Origin: Vicinamibacterales bacterium
Lineage (GTDB): Bacteria; Acidobacteriota; Vicinamibacteria; Vicinamibacterales; UBA8438
Length of the DNA: 61,645 nucleotides
NCBI GenBank assembly: GCA_958296065.1
Contig: CATQHX010000012.1
Coordinates: forward strand, 1 to 61,645
Reading direction: 5' to 3'
Position numbers and translations under genes: made by a program. Within the stretch, counting starts at the first letter, position 1. Each line of letters begins with the position of its first letter. This document shows positions 28,879 through 37,431 of this stretch, in pieces. The notes beneath the pieces were generated by a model. The model saw nothing but the letters and a program-made list of their open reading frames with translations. It made no database searches and was not told the DNA's origin.

Positions 28879-29195
28879 TCGTCGTGAGCGCAGACAGCAT
28901 CCAGGGCAAGGTCGTGACCCGTACGCTCGGACTCTGCCGGGGAAACACCATCCGCGCCCGACACCTCGGCAAGGACATCCTGGCCGGCCTGCGCTACCTG
29001 GTAGGCGGCGAGGTCTCCGAGTACACCAAGCTGCTGGGCGAGTCCCGGGAACAGGCGCTCGACCGGATGGTCGACGAGGCTCGCAGCCTGGGCGCCAACG
29101 CGGTCATCGGCGTGCGGTTCGAGACCTCGATGGTGATGCAGGGCGCGGCGGAGCTGCTGGCTTACGGGACCGCGGTCGTGGTGCGCGGCGAGTAG
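28875..29195 (+). CDS. YbjQ/UPF0145 family protein
   Basis: A 106-residue protein of the YbjQ (UPF0145, heavy-metal-binding) family: VTRTLGLCRGNTIRARHLG followed by ARSLGANAVIGVRFETS are the family blocks. It forms pentameric barrels in solved members; the function is unsettled. The ATG overlaps the anti-sigma stop by 4 bases, so it is the last gene of the sigma operon. Confidence 0.92.
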   Translation: MIVVSADSIQGKVVTRTLGLCRGNTIRARHLGKDILAGLRYLVGGEVSEYTKLLGESREQALDRMVDEARSLGANAVIGVRFETSMVMQGAAELLAYGTAVVVRGE

Positions 29196-29385
29196 TCCTG
29201 GAGAGCAGCCGGGTCGACCACCCGCCGAACATGCGCAGGGCAACGCCGGGGGCGCCGCTCGCTCGGGTCGTGTCCGATTCGTAGCCCGCTCACGTTACCG
29301 GCGCGGGACGACCCGCGAGTCCGCCTGTCCATCTCAGCCCTACTCACGCCACCTTCCACGCTCCGCTCGTGCCCGAATAGAGGCG
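29196..29385. other. Intergenic, nothing recognised
   Basis: Between the YbjQ gene and the second leader element no gene, promoter or repeat could be supported. Reading frames on either strand lack family-like sequence. Confidence 0.4.
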
Positions 29386-29431
29386 GCCGCGAATAATCCG
29401 GGCTGGCAGTCCGTATGGACTCCATGTGGAC
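29386..29431 (+). repeat. Conserved leader element, copy B
   Basis: GCCGCGAATAAT (29386-29397), then CAGTCCGTATGGACTC, then ATGTGGAC (29424-29431) and GCCCTGCGA just before the PadR relic ATG at 29441. Nearly identical to copy C at 31744, which also precedes a PadR relic, and similar to copy A before the sigma gene. It looks like the upstream region of PadR genes in this genome. Confidence 0.8.
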
Positions 29432-29440
29432 GCCCTGCGA

Positions 29441-29593
29441 ATGGCGGACTTGGTGCAGGGAACGCTCGACCTGCTGATTCTGCGGACGCTGGCGCCCGGT
29501 CCGCTCCACGGCGGGGGATCGCCCAGCTCCAGCCTCCTGATGCGATGCCGAGGCCGACCTGAGCGGAGAAAGAGAGCGGACCGAGATGAATGA
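29441..29593 (+). pseudogene. PadR-family regulator relic 1 (frameshift, truncated)
   Basis: The first 24 codons are an intact PadR N terminus: MADLVQGTLDLLILRTLAPG then PLHG. The next part shows a one-base deletion: in the neighbouring frame the sequence continues GIAQLQ, as PadR proteins do after PLHGxG. The annotated frame runs to a random stop at 29591-29593. The rest of the winged helix and the dimerisation domain are missing. PadR genes of this type normally precede ADOP permeases in Acidobacteria. Confidence 0.8.
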
Positions 29594-29699
29594 TGGTCTG
29601 GCTCCGTTGATTCAGCTCCAGGACGTTTCGAACGACCAGCGGTATGCCGAGCACGCCCAGCGGGAGATCCACCTGTTCGATGGCCGGATGAGGGCTTGA
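29586..29699 (+). pseudogene. ABC-transporter ATPase relic with the whole middle deleted
   Basis: A 37-codon frame joins the first 15 residues of a MacB/LolD-type ATPase (PLIQLQDVS, compare ALIELENVS in the intact gene at 35697) directly to its last 22 (NDQRYAEHAQREIHLFDGR, compare HDPRYAEHARREIHLFDGR). About 190 residues including Walker A, Walker B and the signature are gone, yet the frame, start and stop are kept. Its stop overlaps the start of the next ABC gene by one base (TGATG). Confidence 0.85.
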
Positions 29700-30853
29700 T
29701 GCCGACACCTGTCGTCGTCCTGGCCGTGCTCGCGGTCTCGGTGGTTGCGGTGGCCATGATCGATCTGACGCGACAGGACGTTCGCGTGCTCCCCAAATGG
29801 GCGTGGGGACTCATCGTCCTCGTCGCGTTCCCCATCGGCGTGATCGCCTATCTCGTCATGGGACGGTGCCGCCCGTGGGACGATCCACCGGATGACGACT
29901 CCATCGTCGCGAGTCGGGTCGACACGTCCGAAGCGATAGACCGTCCTGCGGCGAGGTCCGGCGTCCGACCGGCCGGCCCGCCACTGATTTTGGCGACAGG
30001 ATTGTCCAAGTGGTACGGGACGGCGATCGCGCTGGATCGCGTCGACTTGCAGATCCCGCGTGGCAGCACCTACGGGTTGATCGGCCCCAACGGGGCGGGA
30101 AAGACGACGATCATCTCGGTGCTCGCGGGTTTGCGACGCCCGACGGCCGGCACGGTCACCCTGGCGGTCGACCGACGGAAGATCGCGGTGTTGGTCGACA
30201 CGCCCCGGTTCGAGCCGTGGCTGACGGCAGCGGAGGTCGTCGACCTCGCCCGGCACCTCATGGCGCCCGGACTCCCAGGGTCGCGGGTCGAGCAGGCGCT
30301 GGCCGAGGTCGACCTCCGCGAGGCCCGGGGACCCGTGGGTGGATTTTCCCGCGGCATGCTCCAGCGCCTGGGACTCGCGGCCTGTCTGGTCGGCGACCCC
30401 GCACTGCTGATCCTCGACGAGCCGTGCTCCGCTCTCGACCCCGCAGGCCGACGCGAGGTGCTCGATCTGATCGGTCGGCTCGCGCGCACCGCGACCGTGG
30501 TCCTGTCGACCCACAGCTTGGCCGACGTGCAGCAGGTCTGTGACACCGTGGCGGTGGTCGACCGCGGCCGGATACGTTTCGAGGGCGCGATCACCGACCT
30601 GCTGGCCCGCAGCGCCAGCGTCTTCGCCTTGCAGGTGCGTCCGCCGGCCACCGGTCTCGTCGACGCGCTGCGTGACCGACCCTGGGTCACCGAGGCCGCC
30701 GAGCCGGTCCCCGGCCGGATCCGCCTGGTCGTCGGCGACACCGCCCGCGCGGAACGTGAGATCCCGCGCCTCATCGCGGACCGTCGCGAGCGGCTGATTG
30801 CCCTGACGCCGATGACGAACCTCGAGACCGCGTTTCTGGATCTGACCTCATGA
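29699..30853 (+). CDS. ABC transporter ATP-binding protein with N-terminal PLDc_N membrane domain
   Basis: A 384-residue protein. Residues 1-58 form two hydrophobic helices of the PLDc_N type (MIDLTRQDVRVLPKWAWGLI, then FPIGVIAYLVMGR). From about residue 98 comes an ABC ATPase: Walker A GPNGAGKTT, signature GFSRGMLQRL (a variant of LSGGQ), Walker B LLILDEPCSALDP, and the switch His in STHSLAD. The fusion tethers the ATPase to the membrane. The permease at 30850 overlaps its stop by 4 bases, so they form one exporter. Confidence 0.88.
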   Translation: MPTPVVVLAVLAVSVVAVAMIDLTRQDVRVLPKWAWGLIVLVAFPIGVIAYLVMGRCRPWDDPPDDDSIVASRVDTSEAIDRPAARSGVRPAGPPLILATGLSKWYGTAIALDRVDLQIPRGSTYGLIGPNGAGKTTIISVLAGLRRPTAGTVTLAVDRRKIAVLVDTPRFEPWLTAAEVVDLARHLMAPGLPGSRVEQALAEVDLREARGPVGGFSRGMLQRLGLAACLVGDPALLILDEPCSALDPAGRREVLDLIGRLARTATVVLSTHSLADVQQVCDTVAVVDRGRIRFEGAITDLLARSASVFALQVRPPATGLVDALRDRPWVTEAAEPVPGRIRLVVGDTARAEREIPRLIADRRERLIALTPMTNLETAFLDLTS

Positions 30854-31596
30854 CGCTCTGGCATCTCGAGCTCGTTCGCCTGACCCGCACCTGGCGGTGG
30901 ACGATCGTCTTCGGCACGTACGGACTGTTCGGAGTCTTCGGTCCGGTGACCGGACGGTATCTCGGCGAGATCCTCGAACACTTCGGCGGAGAGATGAACG
31001 TCTTCATCCCGGAACCGACTCCCGCCGATGGCATCGCCCGGTTCATCGCGAACGCCTCCCTCCTGGGCCGGCTGGCCGCGCTCGTGGTCGGCAGTGACGC
31101 CCTGGCGTTCGACGCCCGTTCCGAGTCGGCGGCATTCTTCCGTACTCGTGTGGACCGCGCCCGCGAATTGCTGCTCCCTCGGTATGTCGTCACGACGCTC
31201 ACGGCCACGCTTGCGCTCATCGCCGGCACCGTCACGGCGTGGACACTGACCGCGGTCCTCATCGGCGCGCCGCCGTTGCTCCCCGTGGCGGTCGGCACCG
31301 TCTACGGCGTGATCCACCTCGCGTTTGCGGTCGCGATGCTCGCGGCGGCGTGCGGCCTGACCACCAACGCCGCGAGCGCAGTCCTTCTGACGTTCGGCGT
31401 CCTTGCGCTCATTCCCATCCTCGGTATCGTGCCGTCCGTCAAGCCGTGGCTGCCGAGCGAGCTCGTCGCGGCCATCGTCTTTCTGCTCGCGGGGACCCCG
31501 GCTCGCGACTTCGGCCGCTCCGCCGCGGCAGCAACGCTGGCCACCGTTGCCCTGCTCGCGCTCGCGGTCCGCCTCCACGAGCGTCGGGAGCTATGA
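30850..31596 (+). CDS. ABC-2-type transporter permease
   Basis: A 248-residue membrane protein with about six hydrophobic segments, starting in a 4-base overlap with the ATPase gene. The opening MTLWHLELVRLTRTWRW, a long loop after the first helix, then helices around residues 105-240 match ABC-2 export permeases encoded beside such ATPases. The substrate is unknown. Confidence 0.8.
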   Translation: MTLWHLELVRLTRTWRWTIVFGTYGLFGVFGPVTGRYLGEILEHFGGEMNVFIPEPTPADGIARFIANASLLGRLAALVVGSDALAFDARSESAAFFRTRVDRARELLLPRYVVTTLTATLALIAGTVTAWTLTAVLIGAPPLLPVAVGTVYGVIHLAFAVAMLAAACGLTTNAASAVLLTFGVLALIPILGIVPSVKPWLPSELVAAIVFLLAGTPARDFGRSAAAATLATVALLALAVRLHERREL

Positions 31597-31743
31597 CGCT
31601 CTGACGCGCGGGAGTCGTCACCCGACGTTTCTCACGACCGCCGGTGCCTCGACGGTCGCCGCCTGCGCTCCGAAATCCGCTGTGAGGTCTGTCGAGTGGC
31701 TGGCTTGGTGATCCGTGGGCTCCAATCAGGGAAGCGCTGGGCG

Positions 31744-31788
31744 GCCGCGAATAATCCGGGCCAGCAGCCCGTAGGACTCTATGTGGAC
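31744..31788 (+). repeat. Conserved leader element, copy C
   Basis: GCCGCGAATAAT (31744-31755), CAGCCCGTAGGACTCT, ATGTGGAC (31781-31788) and GCCCTACGAA lead into the second PadR relic at 31799. Strongly conserved with copy B, including the distance to the ATG. Confidence 0.8.
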
Positions 31789-31798
31789 GCCCTACGAA

Positions 31799-31870
31799 AT
31801 GGCGGACCTGGTGCAGGAGACGCTCTACCCGGCCCTTCATCGCTTGGAACAGCAGGGAGGTGCGTTGTGA
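31799..31870 (+). pseudogene. PadR-family regulator relic 2 (internal deletion, both ends joined)
   Basis: A 23-codon frame, MADLVQETLYPALHRLEQQG then GAL and stop. The first six residues are the PadR N terminus (as in relic 1, MADLVQGTLD) and the rest is the later PadR block normally read as GSLYPALHRLEQQGW. Everything between, about 40 residues, and the C-terminal domain are missing. The stop overlaps the GTG start of the ADOP permease (GTGA), so it keeps the usual PadR-ADOP coupling. Confidence 0.82.
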
Positions 31871-34323
31871 GAATGCAGATGCAAGTCTGGTCCGATGCTC
31901 GTGTCGCCGCTCGAACGCTGCTGCGGTCCCCCGGGTTCTCGCTCACCGCCCTCCTGACCCTCGTGGTCGGCATGAGCGCGACCACCCTCGCGTTGACTGC
32001 CGTCAACGCCGTGCTGCTCAAGCCGCTCCCGGTCCGGGCACCCGATCGGGTCGTCGGCATCACGACCGTTGGAGAGCTGGCGGTCCTGCGCAACGAACCG
32101 GTGGGATTCGGTGACTACGCGGATCTCGCCCGTGACGTCGCCGCCTTCGAATCCGTGGTCGCGCACCGCCGCATGGGATCGGTGGTTGGCGCCGGACTGG
32201 ACCGCAGGATCGCAATCGGCGAACAGGTCTCCCCCAACTACTTCCACACGCTCGGCGTGTCGTTCCCACTCGGACGGCCATTCGATGAAACCGACCAGCC
32301 GGGCGCGGTGGTCGTTCTCGGTCACGCCGCGTGGCGCCGGCACTTCGGGAACGATCTCCGGATCATCGGCCGGGAGTTGGCGATCGGCGACCGACGACGA
32401 ACGGTCGTCGGGATTGCCCCGGAGGGGTTCACCGGGTTGTTTCGAGGGGTCGCGCCGGAATTCTGGCAGCCGTTCGACGACGCCGGCGAGGAGTCGGCCA
32501 ACGACCGCGGACAGTTGGAGTGGTGGGTGCACGCCAGGTTGCGGGACGACGCGACGCTCGAGCAGGCTCGCACGCAGGTCGCCGTCCTGGCGGATACGCT
32601 CTCCCGGCGGTATCCGCACTCGAATGCCGGTCGCTCCTTTGCACTCATGCCGCTGTCGGAGGCGTCCATTCACCCCGTCGTGTCGAAGGCCCTTGCCCGA
32701 TTCGGAGCCGCCGGCGTCCTCGCGGTCGCGCTGCTCCTGCTGTTGGTCTGCTCGGTCAACGTCGCGCATCTCGTGCTCGCGCGCGCGGTCGACGGCCTGC
32801 GCGAGGTCGCCATCCGACTGGCGGTAGGAGCCAATCGATGGCGGGTCATTCGTCCGTTGCTCGCCGAGGGCATCCTGCTCACGGGCGCCGCGGCCGCCAT
32901 CGCGTTGCTCCTGACCGCGTGGGTCGGGCCGCTGCTCGGCGAGATCCGTTTGCCGGGGGTGCCGACCGCCATCGATCTTCACATGGTGCCCGATTGGCGC
33001 GTCTTCGGCCTCACGGTGATCGTCGTCCTCGCGTCGACCATGGTCTCGTCGCTCGGGCCGGCGTTGCGGATCTCGTCGGGCCTCTCCATCGTCGAGACGC
33101 TCAAGACCGACTCCCGCGCATCCGCGGCCGGCGGCGCCACGACGTGGCGGAAGCTGCTGATTGCCGGCCAGACCGCGACGGCGGTGTTGCTGCTGGCGGT
33201 CGGCGGCCTCGCGTTGCGCAGCCTCCTTGCCGTGACGCAGGTCGACCCCGGCTTCGAGACGCGAGGCGTCGCGGTCGCGAGTGTCGCCCCGGCACTGGTC
33301 GGCCACGACCGGGACGAGGCGTATGGCTACCTGTCGCGCGCGGCCACCGCTGTTCGGGAGCTTCCGAACGTCGAGGCCGCAGGATGGATTCAGCCGGTCC
33401 CGCTGTCGTTGAGTGTTCGGCTTACCCGACTCCGCCTGTCCGGACACGACGGCGCGGCGTCGCACGAGCTGCCGCTCGTCGACGTCGGGACAGCCGGTCC
33501 CGGCGCCTTCGGAGCGCTTCGAGTGCCGGTCATTGAAGGACGCGAGTTCGACGCGTCGGACCGCTCGGGCACGGTCGAGGTCGCACTCGTGAACGACGCG
33601 TTCGTCCGCCGCTTCTGGCCCGACCGACGACAGGCCATCGGTCAGCATATCGGGGTGGGCTTTCCGGAGACCCGGACAGTGAAGGTCGTAGGCGTCGTGG
33701 GCGATTTCAAGAACCGCACTCTCGGGGACGTCGCGCGACCGATGGTGTTCACGTCGATCCTGCAGGATCCGTTGGGTTGGCAGGCCGCGGCGCTGGTAAT
33801 GCGACGGTCACCCGTTGGTCCGCCGCCGATGGTGCATCTGGTCGACGCGATGCGCGCCATCGATCCGGCGGTGCCCGTGTTCGACGTGCAACCGCTCACC
33901 GCGCGCATCGGCGGCGTCCTCCTGTTGCCCCGGTATGCCGCGACGGTCTTTGGTGGGACAGGCGTTCTCGCGCTGGGCCTGATTGTGCTCGGATTGTATG
34001 GAACGGTATCGCTGTCCGTCAGACTCCGGCTGCGCGAGCTGAGCTTGAGAATGGCGCTCGGCAGCTCGCGGACGGCCATCGTGCGGCTGGTCACGCGACA
34101 GGCCCTGGCGCCGGTCGTGGTCGGTGTCGTGTTCGGCCTGGTCGTCGCGTTGGGGGCGACCCGCGTCCTGATCGCGTTGCTCTATGGCGTCTCACCCCAC
34201 GACCCCGCCACGTTGGCGGCGGCCGCTCTCACGCTGTTGACCACGACGACGGCGGCCGGCGCCTATCCGGCGTGGCGCGCCACGCGGATGAACCTCATGC
34301 GTTCGCTCCAGGCAGGCACGTAA
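31867..34323 (+). CDS. ADOP-type ABC transporter permease (MacB_PCD/FtsX)
   Basis: An 818-residue permease of the acidobacterial duplicated orphan permease type. The layout is helix, periplasmic MacB_PCD domain, three helices (about residues 275-420), a linking helix, a second MacB_PCD domain, then three C-terminal helices. Typical blocks are ARTLLRSPGFSLTALLTLVV at the N terminus and REVAIRLAVGANRWRVIRPL, matched by RELSLRMALGSSRTAIVRLV in the second half. GGAGG at 31856-31860 supports the GTG at 31867; an ATG at 31873 is also possible. No ATPase adjoins it directly; the nearest MacB-type ATPase is at 35697. Confidence 0.9.
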   Translation: MRMQMQVWSDARVAARTLLRSPGFSLTALLTLVVGMSATTLALTAVNAVLLKPLPVRAPDRVVGITTVGELAVLRNEPVGFGDYADLARDVAAFESVVAHRRMGSVVGAGLDRRIAIGEQVSPNYFHTLGVSFPLGRPFDETDQPGAVVVLGHAAWRRHFGNDLRIIGRELAIGDRRRTVVGIAPEGFTGLFRGVAPEFWQPFDDAGEESANDRGQLEWWVHARLRDDATLEQARTQVAVLADTLSRRYPHSNAGRSFALMPLSEASIHPVVSKALARFGAAGVLAVALLLLLVCSVNVAHLVLARAVDGLREVAIRLAVGANRWRVIRPLLAEGILLTGAAAAIALLLTAWVGPLLGEIRLPGVPTAIDLHMVPDWRVFGLTVIVVLASTMVSSLGPALRISSGLSIVETLKTDSRASAAGGATTWRKLLIAGQTATAVLLLAVGGLALRSLLAVTQVDPGFETRGVAVASVAPALVGHDRDEAYGYLSRAATAVRELPNVEAAGWIQPVPLSLSVRLTRLRLSGHDGAASHELPLVDVGTAGPGAFGALRVPVIEGREFDASDRSGTVEVALVNDAFVRRFWPDRRQAIGQHIGVGFPETRTVKVVGVVGDFKNRTLGDVARPMVFTSILQDPLGWQAAALVMRRSPVGPPPMVHLVDAMRAIDPAVPVFDVQPLTARIGGVLLLPRYAATVFGGTGVLALGLIVLGLYGTVSLSVRLRLRELSLRMALGSSRTAIVRLVTRQALAPVVVGVVFGLVVALGATRVLIALLYGVSPHDPATLAAAALTLLTTTTAAGAYPAWRATRMNLMRSLQAGT

Positions 34324-34379
34324 TCGAGCTGTTGCCACACAGACTTCTCAATACGTGGGTAGGAAGGCGGTAACGACCA

Positions 34380-35633
34380 ATGGACATCTCCCGACCCGAT
34401 CTCGCACGCAAGAAGAAACTCCGCCAGACTCTGTACGCCGTGGTTGCGGCCATCGTGGTCGTCGTCATCACGGTGGGGATCTCGCGGCTGGAGCCGGCGG
34501 CGCCGCTCGTCGATGGCGACACCGTCTACCTCGACACCGTGCAGCGCGGCCCGATGGTGCGGCAGGTGCGCGGCACCGGCACGCTGGTTCCGGAGCGGAT
34601 CCGCTGGATCCCGGCCACCACCGACGGGACCGTGGAACGGATCGTCATCCGCCCCGGCGCCCTCGTCGCGCCCGACACGGTGATCCTCGAGCTGAGCAAT
34701 CCCGAGCTGGAGCAGTCCACCCTCGAGGCGCGGCTGAATCTCGAAGCGGCCGAGGCCCGCTACAGCAACCGGCAGGTTGAGGTGAAGCGCGATCTGCTCG
34801 ACCAGCGAGCAACGCTTGCCACTACCGAGGCGCAACGCAAGACGGCCCGCCTGCAGGCGGACGCCGACGGTCAGCTCTTCACGCAGGGCCTCGTCTCGTC
34901 GCTCCAGCTCCAGCAGTCGCAGTCGGCCGAGCAGGAGTTCGATACGCGCTACGCGCTCGAGCAGGAACGGCTGCGGATGGCCACCGACACCGTCGAGGTG
35001 CAGCTTGCGGTCGAGCAGGCCGAGGTGGACCGCCTGCGGACGCTGTACGAGTTGCGGCAACGGCAGATGGCCAACCTGCACGTGCGGGCCGGGATGCCCG
35101 GCGTGCTGCAGCAGGTGCCGCTCGACGAAGGGCAGCGGATCACCACCGGCACCAACCTGGCGCGGGTGGGCGACCCGACGGTGCTCAAGGCCGAGCTGCG
35201 CATCGCGGAGACGCAGGCCAAGGACGTTCAGATCGGCCAGTCGGCCACCATCGACACCCGCAACGGCGTCATCCCGGGACGCGTCACCCGCATCGACCCG
35301 GCCGTGGAGAACGGGACGGTGACGGTGGACGTGGCGTTGGACGGGGCCCTGCCGCGCGGCGCCCGCCCGGACCTGACCGTCGACGGCACCATCGAGCTGG
35401 AGCGGATGGACGACATCCTCTTCGTCGGCCGGCCGGTGTTCGGGCAGGAGGAGAGCGTGGTCAGCCTGTTCAAGGTGGAGGAGGACGGTACGCACGCAGC
35501 GCGCACGCGGGTGAGCCTGGGGCGTGCCTCGGTGAACACGATCGAGGTGCTGGAGGGGGTGCAGCCGGGCGACCGGGTGGTCCTGTCGGACATGTCCACC
35601 TGGGATCAGTTCGACCGGGTGCGCATCGAATAG
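34380..35633 (+). CDS. HlyD-family periplasmic adaptor protein
   Basis: A 417-residue membrane-fusion protein. One N-terminal transmembrane helix (about residues 17-36) is followed by a lipoyl/barrel part (GTLVPERIRWIPATTDGTVE), a long coiled coil (about residues 105-235), the second half of the barrel (VRAGMPGVLQQVPLDEGQRI), and the membrane-proximal domain ending RVSLGRASVNTIEVLEGVQP. It links an inner-membrane MacB-type transporter to an outer-membrane channel. The ATPase gene at 35697 lies 63 bases on, and the ADOP permease just upstream. Confidence 0.92.
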   Translation: MDISRPDLARKKKLRQTLYAVVAAIVVVVITVGISRLEPAAPLVDGDTVYLDTVQRGPMVRQVRGTGTLVPERIRWIPATTDGTVERIVIRPGALVAPDTVILELSNPELEQSTLEARLNLEAAEARYSNRQVEVKRDLLDQRATLATTEAQRKTARLQADADGQLFTQGLVSSLQLQQSQSAEQEFDTRYALEQERLRMATDTVEVQLAVEQAEVDRLRTLYELRQRQMANLHVRAGMPGVLQQVPLDEGQRITTGTNLARVGDPTVLKAELRIAETQAKDVQIGQSATIDTRNGVIPGRVTRIDPAVENGTVTVDVALDGALPRGARPDLTVDGTIELERMDDILFVGRPVFGQEESVVSLFKVEEDGTHAARTRVSLGRASVNTIEVLEGVQPGDRVVLSDMSTWDQFDRVRIE

Positions 35634-35696
35634 GGGCGAGACCGATTCGCGACATCGGCGCGACGGCGGATTGGACTACCCGAAGGAGGTGTGGCG

Positions 35697-36410
35697 ATGA
35701 GCGGGAACGGAGCGACGAACCAGGCGGCGCTGATCGAGCTGGAGAACGTCTCGAAGATCTTCTACACGGACGAGGTCGAAACGCATGCCCTCGACGGCGT
35801 CGATCTGTCCATCCACCCTGGCGAGTACGTCGCCATCTCGGGTCCGTCGGGTTGCGGCAAGTCGACCCTGCTGTCGATCCTCGGCCTGCTCGACTCGCCC
35901 ACCGCGGGCGACTACACGCTGAACGGCCAGCCGGTGGCGCAGCTCAGCCAGGCCGAGCGGGCGCGGACCCGTAACCGGGAGGTCGGGTTCATCTTCCAGA
36001 GCTTCAACCTGATCGGCGACCTGACGGTCTACGAGAACGTCGAGCTGCCGCTGACCTACCGCGGCATGCAGCGGGCCGAACGCCGCGAGCGGGTGACCGA
36101 GGCGCTCGAGAGGGTGGAGATGGCGCACCGCGCGAAGCACCTGCCGAGCCAGCTCTCCGGAGGGCAGCAGCAGCGCGTGGCGGTGGCGCGGGCCGTGGCC
36201 GGGCAACCGTGCATCCTGCTGGCCGACGAGCCGACCGGCAACCTCGACTCGAAGAACGGCGAGGCGGTGATGGGGCTGCTGCAGGCGCTGCACGACGAGG
36301 GCTCGACCGTCTGCATGGTGACCCACGATCCGCGGTACGCGGAGCATGCCAGGCGGGAGATTCACCTGTTCGATGGGAGGTGCAGTCGATACCCGCAAGG
36401 GCGACACTGA
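35697..36410 (+). CDS. MacB/LolD-type ABC transporter ATP-binding protein
   Basis: A 237-residue ATPase. Walker A is GPSGCGKST, the Q-loop FIFQSFNLIGDLTVYENVEL, signature LSGGQQQRVAVARA, Walker B ILLADEPTGNLDS and switch His MVTHDPRYAEHA. The ATG at 35697 sits 6 bases after a perfect AAGGAGGT (35683-35690), which excludes the GTG at 35691. No permease gene follows; the next genes are on the other strand. It probably powers the HlyD adaptor at 34380 together with an FtsX-type permease such as the ADOP upstream. Confidence 0.93.
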   Translation: MSGNGATNQAALIELENVSKIFYTDEVETHALDGVDLSIHPGEYVAISGPSGCGKSTLLSILGLLDSPTAGDYTLNGQPVAQLSQAERARTRNREVGFIFQSFNLIGDLTVYENVELPLTYRGMQRAERRERVTEALERVEMAHRAKHLPSQLSGGQQQRVAVARAVAGQPCILLADEPTGNLDSKNGEAVMGLLQALHDEGSTVCMVTHDPRYAEHARREIHLFDGRCSRYPQGRH

Positions 36411-36477
36411 AGCGGCCGGAAGCTGATGGCCGAGCTGTTGGGCGTGGAACCGTGCCCCGTTTACGACGTCGATCCCG

Positions 36478-36987
36478 CTACGTCACCGTCCAGCGCATCG
36501 AAGGGTGAAGCGAGTGACGATCGACAACCCGTGGATGCGGATCCATCGGCTTCAGGAGTTGTTTCAGCTTCTGCGTCAGATCTGTGGGATCGGCGACTCG
36601 CGGTAGCAATCTCGATGGGGTAGCGGGCTGTTCCAAATGGAGCACGATTCCCAATCTCCGCGTGGAAAAGGCACGTTCTGCGATACGTTGCTCCGTTGCA
36701 TCGTTGGCTTCGCAACGGCACGCGGCGAGACCGGCCAGGGTGTCACGAACCTTGGCGGCAACCTCGCCAGCGAGATCGGCGACCTTTGTTCGGCGGTGAT
36801 GGCGATAATCCTTGACTTCGATCAGCCACGTGCGTGCAGTCTCCACGAAGATGAAGTCCACGGCCGCGACTCCACCGCATACCGTCTGGAACTGATTGCG
36901 AAAGAAGCTTCACTCATCATACTTCGCAACGTCCGGCCCGCCGTCCGGAAAGTCGAACGTCAGGCGTCCCTCCTGCAGCCTTGGCAT
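36478..36987 (-). pseudogene. PD-(D/E)XK nuclease-like protein with an in-frame TGA at codon 26
   Basis: The frame from the ATG at 36987 reads MPRLQEGRLTFDFPDGGPDV, then AKYDE, a TGA at 36912-36910, and goes on in the same frame SFFRNQFQTVCGGVAAVDFI, then ARTWLIEVKDYRHH and a full C terminus to a stop at 36478. Related proteins, as I remember them, have a tryptophan where the TGA stands (YDEWSFYRNQF). VDF...LIEVK fits the D...ExK core of PD-(D/E)XK nucleases. Apart from the single nonsense codon it is intact, about 169 residues. It starts one base after the AAA ATPase stop. TGA is a normal stop elsewhere in this window, so readthrough is not assumed. Confidence 0.75.
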
Positions 36988-36988
36988 G

Positions 36989-37431
36989 TCAATCTTCGAG
37001 CGCGAGATAGCGATCCGACTGCTGCAGGTTCTCGTCCAAGAGCAGCAGCGTCCGAAGCTCGTCCGCCGTGTCGCCCTGCTCGACACGTACGTTGTCGTCC
37101 CTGATCGCGAGAGCGAAGTACCGCTGATTGACATTCCCGAAGTCGTCGGTCTTCGACTGGATTTCCAACTCCCGAAGCAGGAACAGGGAATGCGTCGCCA
37201 CGAATACCTGAGTCGCGTCAGGCTCGACCGTACCGCCCATCTCTCGTTCGATCGGTTCGATCTGCACCGCTGCGAGATCCTTCCTGGAGTCCCGCGGCAG
37301 CGGCTGTCCAAGGAGAACGCAGGTGTCACGATGACTCTCGTCGAACTCCAGGTAGTGCCCGTCGTAGACCGCCACGAAGCCGGGATACAGCGTCAGACGG
37401 TCAGATTTTCGACGTCGAGTCTCCTGAGCAT
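36989..37431 (-). pseudogene. AAA-family ATPase relic with two internal deletions
   Basis: From the ATG at 37431 the frame reads MLRRLDVENLTV and stops; this is the start of an SMC/AAA-type ATPase (then normally F...PGLNVIVGENGxGKS). In the next frame the middle follows: LTLYPGFVAVYDGHYLEFDE, DTCVLLGQPLPRDSRKDL and EREMGGTVE, which then jumps straight to PDATQVFVATHSLFLLRELE and a normal C terminus ending at 36989. Walker A and Walker B are both missing; the switch-His block is kept. GTCAG repeats (37392-37396 and 37400-37404) sit at the first junction. Family recognition is from memory of the conserved blocks. It starts directly after the kinase stop. Confidence 0.75.

Noticed and set aside
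36421..36620. Plus-strand frames after the MacB-type ATPase that might be a permease start
   Set aside because: No hydrophobic segments; the region is the antisense of the nuclease-like relic.
36910..36912. TGA read as selenocysteine or tryptophan in the nuclease-like gene
   Set aside because: TGA ends many genes here (for example gcvP and the sigma gene), and no hairpin like a SECIS element was recognised; a nonsense mutation is simpler.
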